Origin: Allocatelliglobosispora scoriae
GTDB taxonomy: Bacteria; Actinomycetota; Actinomycetes; Mycobacteriales; Micromonosporaceae
Assembly: GCF_014204945.1 (NCBI RefSeq)
Contig: NZ_JACHMN010000001.1
Span: 434,001 to 498,000, forward strand
Length of the DNA: 64,000 nt
Reading direction: 5' to 3'
Shown: positions 1 through 7,208 of the stretch, piece by piece
Position numbering within the stretch: position 1 is the first letter of the stretch
Layout of the letters: the number at the start of each line of letters is the position of its first letter
Notes under the pieces: generated by a model
Told to the model about the DNA's origin: nothing
The model's input: only the letters and a program-made list of their open reading frames with translations
Database searches by the model: none
Program-made: the position numbers and the translations under genes

Positions 1-1
1 G

Positions 2-703
2 GACAACTACGAGAGCGGCCTGCACCTGCAGGGCGCGTCGGGCAACAACCAGATCCTCAACCTCGACAGCTACGGCAACCGCGACCCTCGCAAGAACGGC
101 GAGAGCGCCGACGGGCTCGCCATCAAGGAGGGCTCCGGCACCGGCAACGTCGTGCGCGGTGCCCGCCTGTGGAACAACTCCGACGACGGCTTCGACGCGT
201 GGGAGTTCCTGTCGCCGGTCGTCATCGAGTCGAGCGTCGCCTACGGCAACGGCTACAACCGGTGGAACATCCCCGACTACACCGGCGACGGCAACGGCTT
301 CAAGCTCGGCGGCGGCGATGTCGACCTGCCCGCAGCGCACGTCGTACGCAACAGCATGGCGTGGAGCAACTCGGCCGGCGGGTTCATCGACAACGCCAAC
401 CCCGGTGCGATGGTGATCGAGCGCAGCACGTCGTGGCGCAACGGCGGCAACGGGTTCGACTTCGCCGACGCGGACGCCACCCTGACCAGGAACGTGTCGG
501 CGGGCAACGGGACGGCGGTGTCGCTGGGGTCGAACTCCTCGGGCAGCGGCAACTCGTGGGACCTCGGCGGCACCTGGAACGACGCGTCGTTCACCAGCAC
601 CAACGCCGCGACGATCACCGGTGCCCGGACGGCGAGCGGGTCGATTCCCGGCTCGAACTTCCTGTGGCCGGCCAACGGTGCCGACGCGGGCGCCCGCCTC
701 TGA
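2..703 (+). CDS. Secreted right-handed beta-helix protein, pectate lyase (PL9)-like, 3' part
   Basis: The reading frame is open from the left edge and ends at TGA 701-703, so only the C-terminal ~233 residues are present. The protein is a chain of short Asn/Gly-rich strand-turn units (motifs such as SADGLAIKEG, NSDDGFDAWEF, GNGFKLGGG, NGGNGFDFAD), the signature of parallel beta-helix polysaccharide lyases of the PL9 type, in which Asp residues at the turns bind calcium. The expected role is extracellular cleavage of pectin-like polysaccharide; signal peptide and any binding module lie outside the window. A decayed copy of its 3' end occurs at 6170-6279. PL9 assignment is from motif style only. 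Confidence 0.75.
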   Translation, partial: DNYESGLHLQGASGNNQILNLDSYGNRDPRKNGESADGLAIKEGSGTGNVVRGARLWNNSDDGFDAWEFLSPVVIESSVAYGNGYNRWNIPDYTGDGNGFKLGGGDVDLPAAHVVRNSMAWSNSAGGFIDNANPGAMVIERSTSWRNGGNGFDFADADATLTRNVSAGNGTAVSLGSNSSGSGNSWDLGGTWNDASFTSTNAATITGARTASGSIPGSNFLWPANGADAGARL

Positions 704-726
704 ACACCGCGTCCCGGAACGCGGAC

Positions 727-756
727 GCTGGGGTAGCGGTAAACCGCTACCCCAGC
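727..756 (+). terminator. Hairpin terminator after the pectate lyase-like gene
   Basis: A perfect 14-bp stem (GCTGGGGTAGCGGT and its complement) with an AA loop lies 24 bases after the stop codon. It has no U-tract, as is common for actinobacterial terminators. Confidence 0.7.
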
Positions 757-849
757 GGTGGATGTGGTGCGTACGGTGTGGCCGTGGGCCGGTGATCGCG
801 CGCAGCGGCCGCTCACGGAGACAGCCGCGCGGACACGAAGGAGCGACCA

Positions 850-1209
850 GTGCCAGGCGCCAAACTCCGAGGGGTGACCCTGGACTGTGCCGACCCGCAG
901 TCACTGGCGGGCTTCTACGGTGCGCTGACCGGGATGAGCGAGCTGTTCAGTTCGGATGAATTCGTCGCCCTGACGGACGGCTCCGGCTGTGACCTGGGGT
1001 TCCAGCGGGTTGCCGGATACCGGCCCCCGCAGTGGCCGGGTCAGGACGTGCCGCAGCAGCTCCATCTGGATTTCCGCGCCGACGACCTCGATGCGATGGA
1101 AGCGCTGGCGCTGGAACTCGGCGCGGCCAGACCGGACCGTCAGCCCGGCGACGGACGCTGGCGGGTGCTCCTGGACCCGGCCGGCCACCCCTTCTGCCTG
1201 ACACCCTGA
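850..1209 (+). CDS. VOC (glyoxalase/bleomycin resistance) family protein
   Basis: A 119-residue single-module protein of the vicinal oxygen chelate fold, starting at GTG with a GGAG ribosome site (around 839-842). Family hallmarks are the opening strand LRGVTLDCADPQSLAGFYGAL and the end motif LLDPAGHPFCLTP. Such proteins bind a divalent metal or a small ligand; many of this DUF/VOC subgroup have no known substrate. It is monocistronic between a terminator and a convergent hydrolase gene. Confidence 0.8.
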   Translation: MPGAKLRGVTLDCADPQSLAGFYGALTGMSELFSSDEFVALTDGSGCDLGFQRVAGYRPPQWPGQDVPQQLHLDFRADDLDAMEALALELGAARPDRQPGDGRWRVLLDPAGHPFCLTP

Positions 1210-1225
1210 CATCGGGCCTCCTCCG

Positions 1226-2011
1226 TCAGAGCGAGACCTCGGCTGCGACCTCGCGGACGGTCCGGGCGACGGCGGGGGAGTCGTGGCGCAGGATCTTGCT
1301 GTGGTTGCTCGCGACCCTGGCGCTCACCGTCAGGTTCGGGTTGCGGGCGAGCACCGGCTCGAGAGTGGCCCGCCCCTGGTCCATCTCCCCGCCCTTGGAC
1401 CCGAGGCTGTCGCCGGTGGCCAGGACGAACCGCACCGGGCAGGTCAGCCGCTCCAGGACCGGCACGCTGGCGGCGGCGATCTCGTTGAGCTCGATGTTGA
1501 CGTCGGCGTGCTGGGCGGCGGTCATCCGCGCGGCCAGGCCCAGGCGGGCGGCGACCGGGAAGAAGAACCGCATCCGGCGGAACAGCTTGCGGATCTGCTC
1601 CTGGCCCGCCGCGCCGGTCACCCCGACCGGGAAGGCGTCCACGATCACCGCCGCTTGGACCCGGTCCGGGTGCCGGTCGGCCCAGTGCCAGGCCAGGATG
1701 CCGCCGTAGGACCAGCCCACCAGCAGCGGCCGGTCCACGCCCCTGGCCCGCAGCACCGCGTCCAGGCCGCGGATGCTGCCCTCGAACGAGTAGTCCGCCG
1801 ACCGTTTCGACCGGCCGCGGGCGCGCTCGTCGTAGGCGATGTGCCGGAAGCCGCTGCCCAGATCGGCGATGACGCGCTTCCAGTGCGACTGGTCGGCGTA
1901 GGCGCCGTTGAGGTAGACCACGGGCCGCCCGGGGCCACCGGTGTCGGTCACGTAGAGCGCGGTGTCGTCGACCGGCACCATGCCGGCCCAGGCGGACCGA
2001 TCGGTGCTCAT
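1226..2011 (-). CDS. Alpha/beta hydrolase
   Basis: A 261-residue alpha/beta-hydrolase fold enzyme. The nucleophile elbow GWSYGG puts the catalytic serine at about residue 101, the oxyanion region is YLNGAYAD, an Asp lies in ATGDSLGS and a His in SNHSKILRHD. The substrate is unknown. Its start codon overlaps the stop of the upstream SHOCT-like gene (ATGA), so it is the last gene of a leftward operon beginning at 3080. Coupling to DUF2089/SHOCT genes suggests a regulated stress or envelope function, but this is inference. Confidence 0.8.
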   Translation of the reverse strand: MSTDRSAWAGMVPVDDTALYVTDTGGPGRPVVYLNGAYADQSHWKRVIADLGSGFRHIAYDERARGRSKRSADYSFEGSIRGLDAVLRARGVDRPLLVGWSYGGILAWHWADRHPDRVQAAVIVDAFPVGVTGAAGQEQIRKLFRRMRFFFPVAARLGLAARMTAAQHADVNIELNEIAAASVPVLERLTCPVRFVLATGDSLGSKGGEMDQGRATLEPVLARNPNLTVSARVASNHSKILRHDSPAVARTVREVAAEVSL

Positions 2012-2439
2012 TCGCAGAACACCTGCACCTTGGTGCCGGGGTCGTCGACGTCGACGGTGAGCTCGTCGAGGTGCTCGATGAGCTCCTCGATGTGCTGCGG
2101 CTTGAGCTGGGTGATGTCGATCGGGACCCCGGACCTGGTCAGCTGGGCGTTGATCTGGGTGAGCGCCTGCGGTGGGACGAGGCTGGTGAGCCGCACCCCG
2201 GCGCGCAGCAGTTGGAGCGGGACCCGGATGTTGACCCGGACCGGTCCGTCGCCGCCGGGGTTGTCCTCCGAGTTCACCACCACCCGCAGGTACTTGGGCC
2301 GGGGCTTCGGGCGCGACGCCGCTCCCGCCGGCGACACGGGCTGTTCCCGTTCGAGGGCGCTGATCAGCCGCTCCGCCTCAGCTGCGGTGATTTTGCCCGC
2401 CGCCAGCATCTCCAGGACCTGGCGCCGCTGCTCGCTCAT
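2008..2439 (-). CDS. SHOCT-like domain protein
   Basis: A 143-residue protein. Its N-terminus (RRQVLEMLAAGKITAAEAERLISAL) is the short amphipathic SHOCT-like oligomerisation helix seen next to DUF2089 regulators. The middle (VRVNIRVPLQLLRAGVRLTSL...) and the end (HIEELIEHLDELTVDVDDPGTKVQVFCE) match the conserved partner family found with DUF2089. It has no membrane segment. It sits in the same operon as the DUF2089 gene and is translationally coupled to the hydrolase downstream. Confidence 0.7.
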   Translation of the reverse strand: MSEQRRQVLEMLAAGKITAAEAERLISALEREQPVSPAGAASRPKPRPKYLRVVVNSEDNPGGDGPVRVNIRVPLQLLRAGVRLTSLVPPQALTQINAQLTRSGVPIDITQLKPQHIEELIEHLDELTVDVDDPGTKVQVFCE

Positions 2440-2461
2440 GGTCGTTGCACTCCCTCTCTGC

Positions 2462-2721
2462 TCATCTGACGCTCACCAGCACGGCCGTCTGGCCGTCGTC
2501 GATCTCGAACCGGGCGCCGGGCAGCGCGCACAGCAGCGCCCCGCGCCCCGCAGCGCGCCCACCGGACTGATCCGGAAGACGAGGCAGGCGACCAGCCCGG
2601 CCAGCACGACGATCAGCAGCAGCGGGGACAGCAGCAGCACGACCGGAATCACCGGGACGTGCAGCCGCAGCCAGCGGCCGTCGCGGCGGCGCTGGCGGTA
2701 GGTCACCAGCTGCGGCATCAT
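2462..2721 (-). pseudogene. Small membrane protein with an apparent one-base frameshift
   Basis: Translation starts at ATG 2721, overlapping the DUF2089 stop (ATGA). It gives a sensible N-terminus with one strong membrane helix (VPVIPVVLLLSPLLLIVVL, about residues 23-41). As sequenced the frame then runs into arginine/cysteine-rich nonsense and stops at 2473. Shifting one base in the G-rich run near 2540-2550 continues as ALLCALPGARFEIDDGQTAV and ends at TGA 2462, matching the conserved C-terminus of proteins in DUF2089 operons. Either a real frameshift or a sequencing slip in the homopolymer explains it. Confidence 0.6.
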
Positions 2722-3080
2722 CGCGACCGCTCCAACTCGGCCAGCGCCTCCTCGACGCTGATCTCCCCCCGCCGCAGGCGCTCGACGACATCGCCGCCGG
2801 TGGGCGCCGGGTCGGTCTCGACGAAGTCCAGCTGCTCGCCGATCCGGTTGAGCCGGGCCTTGATCGTCGGGTAGCTCACCCCGAAGATCCGCTCCATCTC
2901 CTTGATCGAACCGTGCGACCGGACGAACGCGGCGACGAAGACCTGGTCGTCGCCGCTGAGCTGGGCCAGCTGCGGCGGCTCGAACTGCCCCTCGACCGCG
3001 ACACCGCTGCCGGTGAGGCGGACCCGCTCGACGACGAACGGCCGCCCCCGCGTCAGATCCGTCAGCTCCTGCCAGTCCAC
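2718..3080 (-). CDS. DUF2089 family predicted regulator
   Basis: A 120-residue protein starting at GTG with AAGGAG upstream. The middle contains an HTH-like segment (VAAFVRSHGSIKEMERIFGVSYPTIKARLNRI, about residues 50-82), which is the conserved core of DUF2089. The C-terminus EISVEEALAELERSR is a SHOCT-like helix. Family members are probable DNA-binding regulators of the short downstream membrane and SHOCT genes. It is the first gene of the operon and has a candidate promoter 39-67 bases upstream. Confidence 0.8.
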   Translation of the reverse strand: MDWQELTDLTRGRPFVVERVRLTGSGVAVEGQFEPPQLAQLSGDDQVFVAAFVRSHGSIKEMERIFGVSYPTIKARLNRIGEQLDFVETDPAPTGGDVVERLRRGEISVEEALAELERSR

Positions 3081-3118
3081 TCTCGGCTCCTTGCCTGCAT
3101 CGCGGTGCTCATAGTTAA

Positions 3119-3147
3119 TTTGTAGCTTGAGTTTCTCAATATTGCAA
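3119..3147 (-). promoter_or_regulatory. Candidate sigma-70-type promoter for the DUF2089 operon
   Basis: On the minus strand TTGCAA (3142-3147) and TACAAA (3119-3124) are separated by exactly 17 bases in a markedly AT-rich patch. They point at the GTG start at 3080. Confidence 0.5.
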
Positions 3148-3257
3148 CGCCAAAAAATTGATTTTCCTCATGACGGCGGCTGGTGTGGTCGCCGACAGGG
3201 TGCCCCAAGCACGGAAATGGTGTCGTCGAACGGCGCCCGGGATGGCAGTCTGCCGGT

Positions 3258-3953
3258 GTGTTCGAGATGCCGCCGGAGAGCTACCTGTGGACCTACGACC
3301 TCATCTCGCCCGACGAGGCCGTACGCCGCCGTGCGCTCGCCCGGCACCAGGCGCTGCTCGCCGCGGCGGCGGAGGCGCTGCATTGGTCGAACCGGGTCTG
3401 GGCGCAAGCCGGCACCCCGGCACCCGCCGAGCCGCACCTCGCCGCCGAGATGGACCAGGCCCGGGCCGATCGCCGCTGGCACGAGGGCCAGACGATCTTC
3501 GGCGCGCACGACGCGTTCTTCGACCGCTGGACCGGCCCCGCATACCCGCTGCCGTACGCCCCCTATGTCGCGCTCTACCTGCGGTGGGAGATGGAGCACC
3601 CGGACGAGTGGGGAGCGCGCGAATCGAACAGGTGGTCGTGATGGGGAGCGAAGGAGGGGATTCTCGGGCGGCTCGCCGACGACGGTGTGCCTGAGGAGAT
3701 CCGGCCGCAGATCGTCGACCTGATCATCGCAGCGCTCCAGCGGACCTACCGCTGCAAGGACTGGCTCTTCGCCCGCCTGGTCCGACACGTCGCGGACGAA
3801 CAGTTCACCGACCGGATCGAGGCCCTGTCGGATGCCGACGATCCGGTGGTGCGGTTACGCGCGCAGTTCATCCTCCACGTCGCCCGGCACCCGGAGCAGC
3901 GCGTCAGGTACGTGAGCTGGCGGCGTTGGCTCGCCTCCGCCGCAGGGACCTGA
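3258..3953 (+). pseudogene. Hypothetical gene interrupted by a 33-bp in-frame insertion carrying a stop codon
   Basis: From GTG 3258 the frame encodes an alpha-helical protein (FEMPPESYLWTYDLISPDEA...) and stops at TGA 3639-3641. The same frame is open again immediately and continues as a helical, HEAT-like C-terminus (LADDGVPEEIRPQIVDLI ... DADDPVVRLRAQFILHVARH) to 3953. The 9-mer TGGGGAGCG occurs at 3609-3617 and 3642-3650. Removing one copy with the 24 bases between restores an uninterrupted ~220-residue reading frame. If not a pseudogene, two separate proteins (3258-3641 and 3687-3953, GTG start) would be made. No family was recognised. Confidence 0.6.
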
Positions 3954-3956
3954 GCT

Positions 3957-4706
3957 TCAGGCTTCCGGTGGGCGGTTGTAGCTGTTCAGGGTGGCCTTGC
4001 TGGTGGAGGCGTCGTAGAAGACGAGCTCCCAGGGCCCTGTGTTGACATCCATCTCCTTGCCGAAGCCGACCCACCTACCGGCGATACGCCGACCGGTCGG
4101 CTCGGCGAGCATCTGGATCGCGCCGTGATAGCGAGCGCCGCGGTAGTAGCCCTCGGCCGCTGTCTGCTCCACCCATGTTCCGGTGACGACACTGCCGTCC
4201 ACGGTCAGGTCCATGGTCAGTGGCGAGTTCGGATTCGAGGAGCCGTTCGGCAGGGATCGGACGGTGAGCCGGTCGCCGTGCTGGAGGATCACCACATGGT
4301 GCAGGCCGGTGAAGATTCCTCCGCGTCCGCTGGACTGGTACTCGTAGCGGGACAGCCACACGCCGGAGTAGTTGCGGTGCGTGCCGGTCGAACCAGCGGT
4401 GAGAGCCGCGCCGTTGGCGACCGGCGCAACGGTCGCGTCGCCGTCGGTCAGATCCGAGCCGGGAACCGGGACGGTGAATCCCAGCGATGCGAGCGGAAGC
4501 CCGGTGACGGCCTCGAGTGCGCGAGCGTACGTCGGGCGCGGGCTGACGATCAGTCCGGCTTCCCAGCGTTGGACGAGGCGCTTGTTGGCATCGTTGGGCT
4601 GGCCGGCACTGTCGCCGACAGCCCGGATGGCTTTGGCGAAGTCGTCCTGACTCATCAGCATGCCCATACGGACAGCTCTCAGCGTCGAGTTCGGCGTCAC
4701 TGTCAT
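3957..4706 (-). CDS. XRE-type helix-turn-helix regulator with C-terminal ligand-like domain
   Basis: A ~249-residue regulator starting at ATG 4706 (MTVTPNSTLRAVRMGM; ATG 4718 is possible). Residues ~8-55 form the XRE HTH (LRAVRMGMLMSQDDFAKAIR ... NKRLVQRWEAGLIVSPRP). The C-terminal half (YSGVWLSRYEYQSSGRGG, LTVDGSVVTGTWVEQ, YHGAIQMLAEPTGRR) is a beta-rich domain typical of a widespread actinobacterial XRE family. The gene diverges from the peptide/methyltransferase pair at 4931-6151. Five phased direct repeats lie immediately upstream of its start, so autoregulation and control of the divergent pair are likely but inferred. Confidence 0.85.
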   Translation of the reverse strand: MTVTPNSTLRAVRMGMLMSQDDFAKAIRAVGDSAGQPNDANKRLVQRWEAGLIVSPRPTYARALEAVTGLPLASLGFTVPVPGSDLTDGDATVAPVANGAALTAGSTGTHRNYSGVWLSRYEYQSSGRGGIFTGLHHVVILQHGDRLTVRSLPNGSSNPNSPLTMDLTVDGSVVTGTWVEQTAAEGYYRGARYHGAIQMLAEPTGRRIAGRWVGFGKEMDVNTGPWELVFYDASTSKATLNSYNRPPEA

Positions 4707-4725
4707 GGCAATCACCATACGCTCG

Positions 4726-4779
4726 ATGTCGCCTAAATGACGCCCCTGATGACGCCGGAATGTCGCCCACAAAGACGCC
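4726..4779. promoter_or_regulatory. Array of five helically phased ATGWCGCC-type direct repeats
   Basis: ATGTCGCC (4726), ATGACGCC (4737), ATGACGCC (4749), ATGTCGCC (4760) and AAGACGCC (4772) start 11, 12, 11 and 12 bases apart, so every copy faces the same side of the helix. The array begins 20 bases upstream of the XRE start and occupies the divergent intergenic region. This is the expected position of a multi-site operator for that regulator. Confidence 0.65.
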
Positions 4780-4930
4780 GCGCCGCGGAACATCGCCGCA
4801 TAGCTTTATGTCAATGCAATGCTGGTGTCGGTCAAGGCACCCGCTGGCAAATCCTGAAGCAGGCAGCGGCACGAAGCCAGATCCGACCTGGCACATCCTC
4901 CGGTCCTACAGTGAAGGGAAACGGCGAGCG

Positions 4931-5062
4931 ATGGCCAAGCACGAAAAACCGAATGACCAGAACAATCCCAACCAGCAGGTTGACGGCGGGAAGAGCAAGG
5001 ACCAGGTCGACCCGAACAAGTGGGTGGACCCGGACGCGGGCAAGGGAAAGCGGGGTAAGTAG
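4931..5062 (+). CDS. 43-residue charged peptide, candidate RiPP precursor for the adjacent PCMT
   Basis: ATG 4931 follows AAGGG (4916-4920) and encodes a 43-residue, highly hydrophilic, Lys/Asp/Asn/Gly-rich peptide without Cys. Key parts are NDQNNPNQQVDGG (residues 8-20) and VDPNKWVDPDAGKGKRGK (26-43). Its stop codon TAG directly abuts the GTG of the methyltransferase with no gap, so the two are translationally coupled. A net-basic tail and several Asp in Asp-Gly, Asp-Pro and Asp-Ala contexts fit a substrate for isoaspartate-type methylation and aspartimide formation, as in imiditides. Precursor status is inference. The codon pattern is GC3-rich and the peptide looks real rather than leader noise. 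Confidence 0.6.
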   Translation: MAKHEKPNDQNNPNQQVDGGKSKDQVDPNKWVDPDAGKGKRGK

Positions 5063-6151
5063 GTGAGCACGCGACAGGAGCTGGCGGCCGTGCTCGGCGA
5101 CCAGCTCCCTCCAGAGTGGCGAGCGGCGTTCGATGAGGTCCCCCGGGAGTTATTCGTCCCCGACGTCGGCTGGGTGGTCGAAGACAACGGCGCGGATTCG
5201 ATCCCGGTCAACCGCGCTGTCGCCGAATCCGATTGGCTGGCCGGTGTCTACTCCGACGCGGCGTTCGTCACCCAGCACGAAGGCGGTCGAGCCACCTCGT
5301 CGAGTTCCAAACCGAGCATGGTGTTCGCCATGCTCGGTCACTGCGATCTCCGGCATGGGCAGTCCTTCCTGGAGATCGGCACCGGTACCGGCTGGAACGC
5401 CGGCCTGGTCGCCCGACGCATCGGCGACGGCAACACGACCAGCATCGAGATCGACGCCCCGGTAGCCGCGCGGGCGCGGGAGAATCTGCGCCGGGCCGGG
5501 CGCTCGCCCCTGGTGGTCACCGGTGACGGCGAGCAGGGCTACAAGCCGAACGCGCCCTATGACCGCGTCGAGGCGACCTGCTCCGTCCGCAGCGTCCCGC
5601 GGGCCTGGGTCGAGCAGACCAGACCCGGCGGATTGATCGTCGCCCCGTGGGAGACCGCCTCGGCCGGGCTGCTGCTCAAGCTCTCCGTCGACGGCAGCCG
5701 TACGGCGGCGGGGAGGTTCGTCGGTACCGCCGGGTTCATGACTCTGCGCAGCCAGGACCGGGTGATCGGTGGCGAGCCCGACGACTTCGACGAGCTCGCC
5801 ACCGTCGGCAGTACCGATCTCGACGCCCCGGAGGTGGTGTCGGGGCACGCCCGTACCGCCGTCGGCCTGCTCATCCCGGACATGCGCATGACCATGGACA
5901 TCAACGACGACACCGGCTACCTCGAGCAGTTGTGGTTCCTGGCTCCGGACGCCTGGGCTGCGGTCGACCCCTACGACGGCACGGTCCGCCAGGCGGGGAC
6001 CCGCCGGCTCTGGGACGAGGTGGTGTCGGCGCACGCGTGGTGGGCCGAGGCAGGCGAACCCGAGTACACCCGGTTCGGCGTGGCCGTCGACACCGTCACC
6101 GGCGGGCAGTGGACCTTCCTCGACGACCCTGCCCGCACCGTCCCCGTGTGA
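5063..6151 (+). CDS. PCMT-family (protein-L-isoaspartate O-methyltransferase-like) SAM methyltransferase
   Basis: A 362-residue enzyme, longer than housekeeping Pcm (~210-220). The N-terminus carries PCMT hallmarks: FDEVPRELFVPD (23-34), GGRATSSSSKPSMVFAML (74-91) corresponding to the substrate-binding loop, and SAM motif I FLEIGTGTGWNAG (102-114). The C-terminal ~140 residues (from about 220) are an extension of the kind found in RiPP-tailoring PCMT homologues. Those enzymes methylate a precursor Asp, which then cyclises to aspartimide. The start GTG directly abuts the stop of the 43-residue peptide. No lanthionine synthetase, ATP-grasp or lasso cyclase is nearby, so a two-gene (precursor plus PCMT) system is the simplest reading. 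A stray protein-repair enzyme remains the alternative. Confidence 0.85.
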   Translation: MSTRQELAAVLGDQLPPEWRAAFDEVPRELFVPDVGWVVEDNGADSIPVNRAVAESDWLAGVYSDAAFVTQHEGGRATSSSSKPSMVFAMLGHCDLRHGQSFLEIGTGTGWNAGLVARRIGDGNTTSIEIDAPVAARARENLRRAGRSPLVVTGDGEQGYKPNAPYDRVEATCSVRSVPRAWVEQTRPGGLIVAPWETASAGLLLKLSVDGSRTAAGRFVGTAGFMTLRSQDRVIGGEPDDFDELATVGSTDLDAPEVVSGHARTAVGLLIPDMRMTMDINDDTGYLEQLWFLAPDAWAAVDPYDGTVRQAGTRRLWDEVVSAHAWWAEAGEPEYTRFGVAVDTVTGGQWTFLDDPARTVPV

Positions 6152-6169
6152 ACGGTGGCGGGGCCGCCG

Positions 6170-6279
6170 GATCGGCCGCAGCACGTCGAGGCGCAATGGC
6201 GGCAACGGGTTCGACTTCGCCGATCCCGGCTCGAATTTCCTGTGGCCGGTCAACGGCCGACGCGGGCGCCCGCCTGTAA
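6170..6279 (+). pseudogene. Decayed 3' remnant of a pectate lyase-like gene
   Basis: The stretch from 6170 aligns with 413 onward of the first gene (CGCAGCACGTCG.GGCGCAA.GG, NGGNGFDFAD), then jumps to the sequence matching 648-700 (CCCGGCTCGAA.TTCCTGTGG). About 175 bases are therefore deleted and two more bases are lost near the end, destroying the frame. Even the CCCGGAAC just after the original stop is retained here. It is a duplicated or relic copy, not a functional gene. Confidence 0.75.
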
Positions 6280-6281
6280 GT

Positions 6282-6303
6282 CCAGGTGTCCCGGAACACC
6301 TGG
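6282..6303 (+). terminator. Small hairpin after the pectate lyase relic
   Basis: An 8-bp stem CCAGGTGT/ACACCTGG with loop CCCGGA. It lies where the intact gene also carries a short CCCGGA-loop hairpin, so it probably descends from the same duplication. Confidence 0.45.
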
Positions 6304-6409
6304 TGTCAGTACTGAACAGTGGGTTAAATCCACCTTATTTACATTGACGCATGCAAATTAAATGGGCGAAGGTGGGCGTATCGATTTCCAATTCACGGGA
6401 GGGAAAATC

Positions 6410-6913
6410 GTGAAGGTAAACGCACGCCGCATCGCAGGTCTCTGTGCCGCGGTCGCCGGACTCGTCCTCGTGTTCGCCGGACCGGCCGCCGCCACCGCGG
6501 ATCGAGCGGCACCGCCGTCGTCGATCCGGGTGGTCGCAACCAAGATCACTGTTGCCGGGGCCAACGGCGAGAGCCGGGTACCCCTCGTCAGCTGCTCCGG
6601 GGTGTCGATCACCCGCGGCGCCTACACCGGCGCCGTCTGCTACGGCACCAACATCCTGGACGTTCTGTGGAGCGACGGCCGCTGGCAGACGTTCGTCGTC
6701 GGGACCACCTCGTCGAACAACATCTACAACATCTGGCAGCGCTGGGCGGGCGACTCGTCCTGGAGCGGCTGGGCACCGGTCGCCGGCAACGGCACCGCCA
6801 TCAACGGCGTGTGGCTCGCGGACGACTCGCCGCTGACCATCAAGGTCGTCGGGACCGACAGCCGCTACTGCAACACCTGGAACCCGAACTGGAGCGGCTG
6901 GTACAACTGCTGA
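6410..6913 (+). CDS. Secreted tryptophan-rich protein of unknown function
   Basis: The start is taken as GTG 6410 (MKVNARRIAGLCAAVAG...) because GGGAGGG lies 7 bases upstream. This gives a 167-residue preprotein with a clear Sec signal peptide ending near PAAATA (~residues 27-32). The mature part has Trp-containing repeats (LWSDGRWQTF, IWQRWAGDSSWSGWAP, WNPNWSGWYNC) and four cysteines likely to form two disulfides. Such Trp/Gly repeats suggest a beta-sheet carbohydrate- or surface-binding protein, but no family was recognised. Confidence 0.65.
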   Translation: MKVNARRIAGLCAAVAGLVLVFAGPAAATADRAAPPSSIRVVATKITVAGANGESRVPLVSCSGVSITRGAYTGAVCYGTNILDVLWSDGRWQTFVVGTTSSNNIYNIWQRWAGDSSWSGWAPVAGNGTAINGVWLADDSPLTIKVVGTDSRYCNTWNPNWSGWYNC

Positions 6914-6942
6914 TCCGTCAGCACTCCAGCCGTCAGTGACAA

Positions 6943-6977
6943 CAGCCGGCGCGACTCGATCCGAGTCGCGCCGGCTG
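6943..6977. terminator. Strong hairpin terminator
   Basis: A perfect 16-bp stem (CAGCCGGCGCGACTCG) with a 3-base loop ATC lies 29 bases after the secreted-protein stop codon. The 230 bases from here to 7208 hold no gene I can support, only a small palindrome around 7012-7027. Confidence 0.75.
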
Positions 6978-7208
6978 CCTGTCGAGTACTACGACCATGC
7001 CGCCGCCGAGCACCGTGATCACGGTGTCGTCGATCGCGTGGAACCCCGACGCCACGCACGGCTGGGCCCAGTGCGCCGACCGCAGGTGCACCGACACCCT
7101 GCACCGCCGTCTGGGGACCCTCACCGCAGCGCGGGCGATCGCCGTGCACGATGTGCGAGGAGCGCGATTATCGGCACGGCCAGGCGTGACAGGTGATCTG
7201 ATGAGGCG

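Noticed and set aside
6978-7208. Open frames on both strands between the terminator and CorA
   Set aside because: No ribosome site, start or recognisable protein pattern; looks non-coding.
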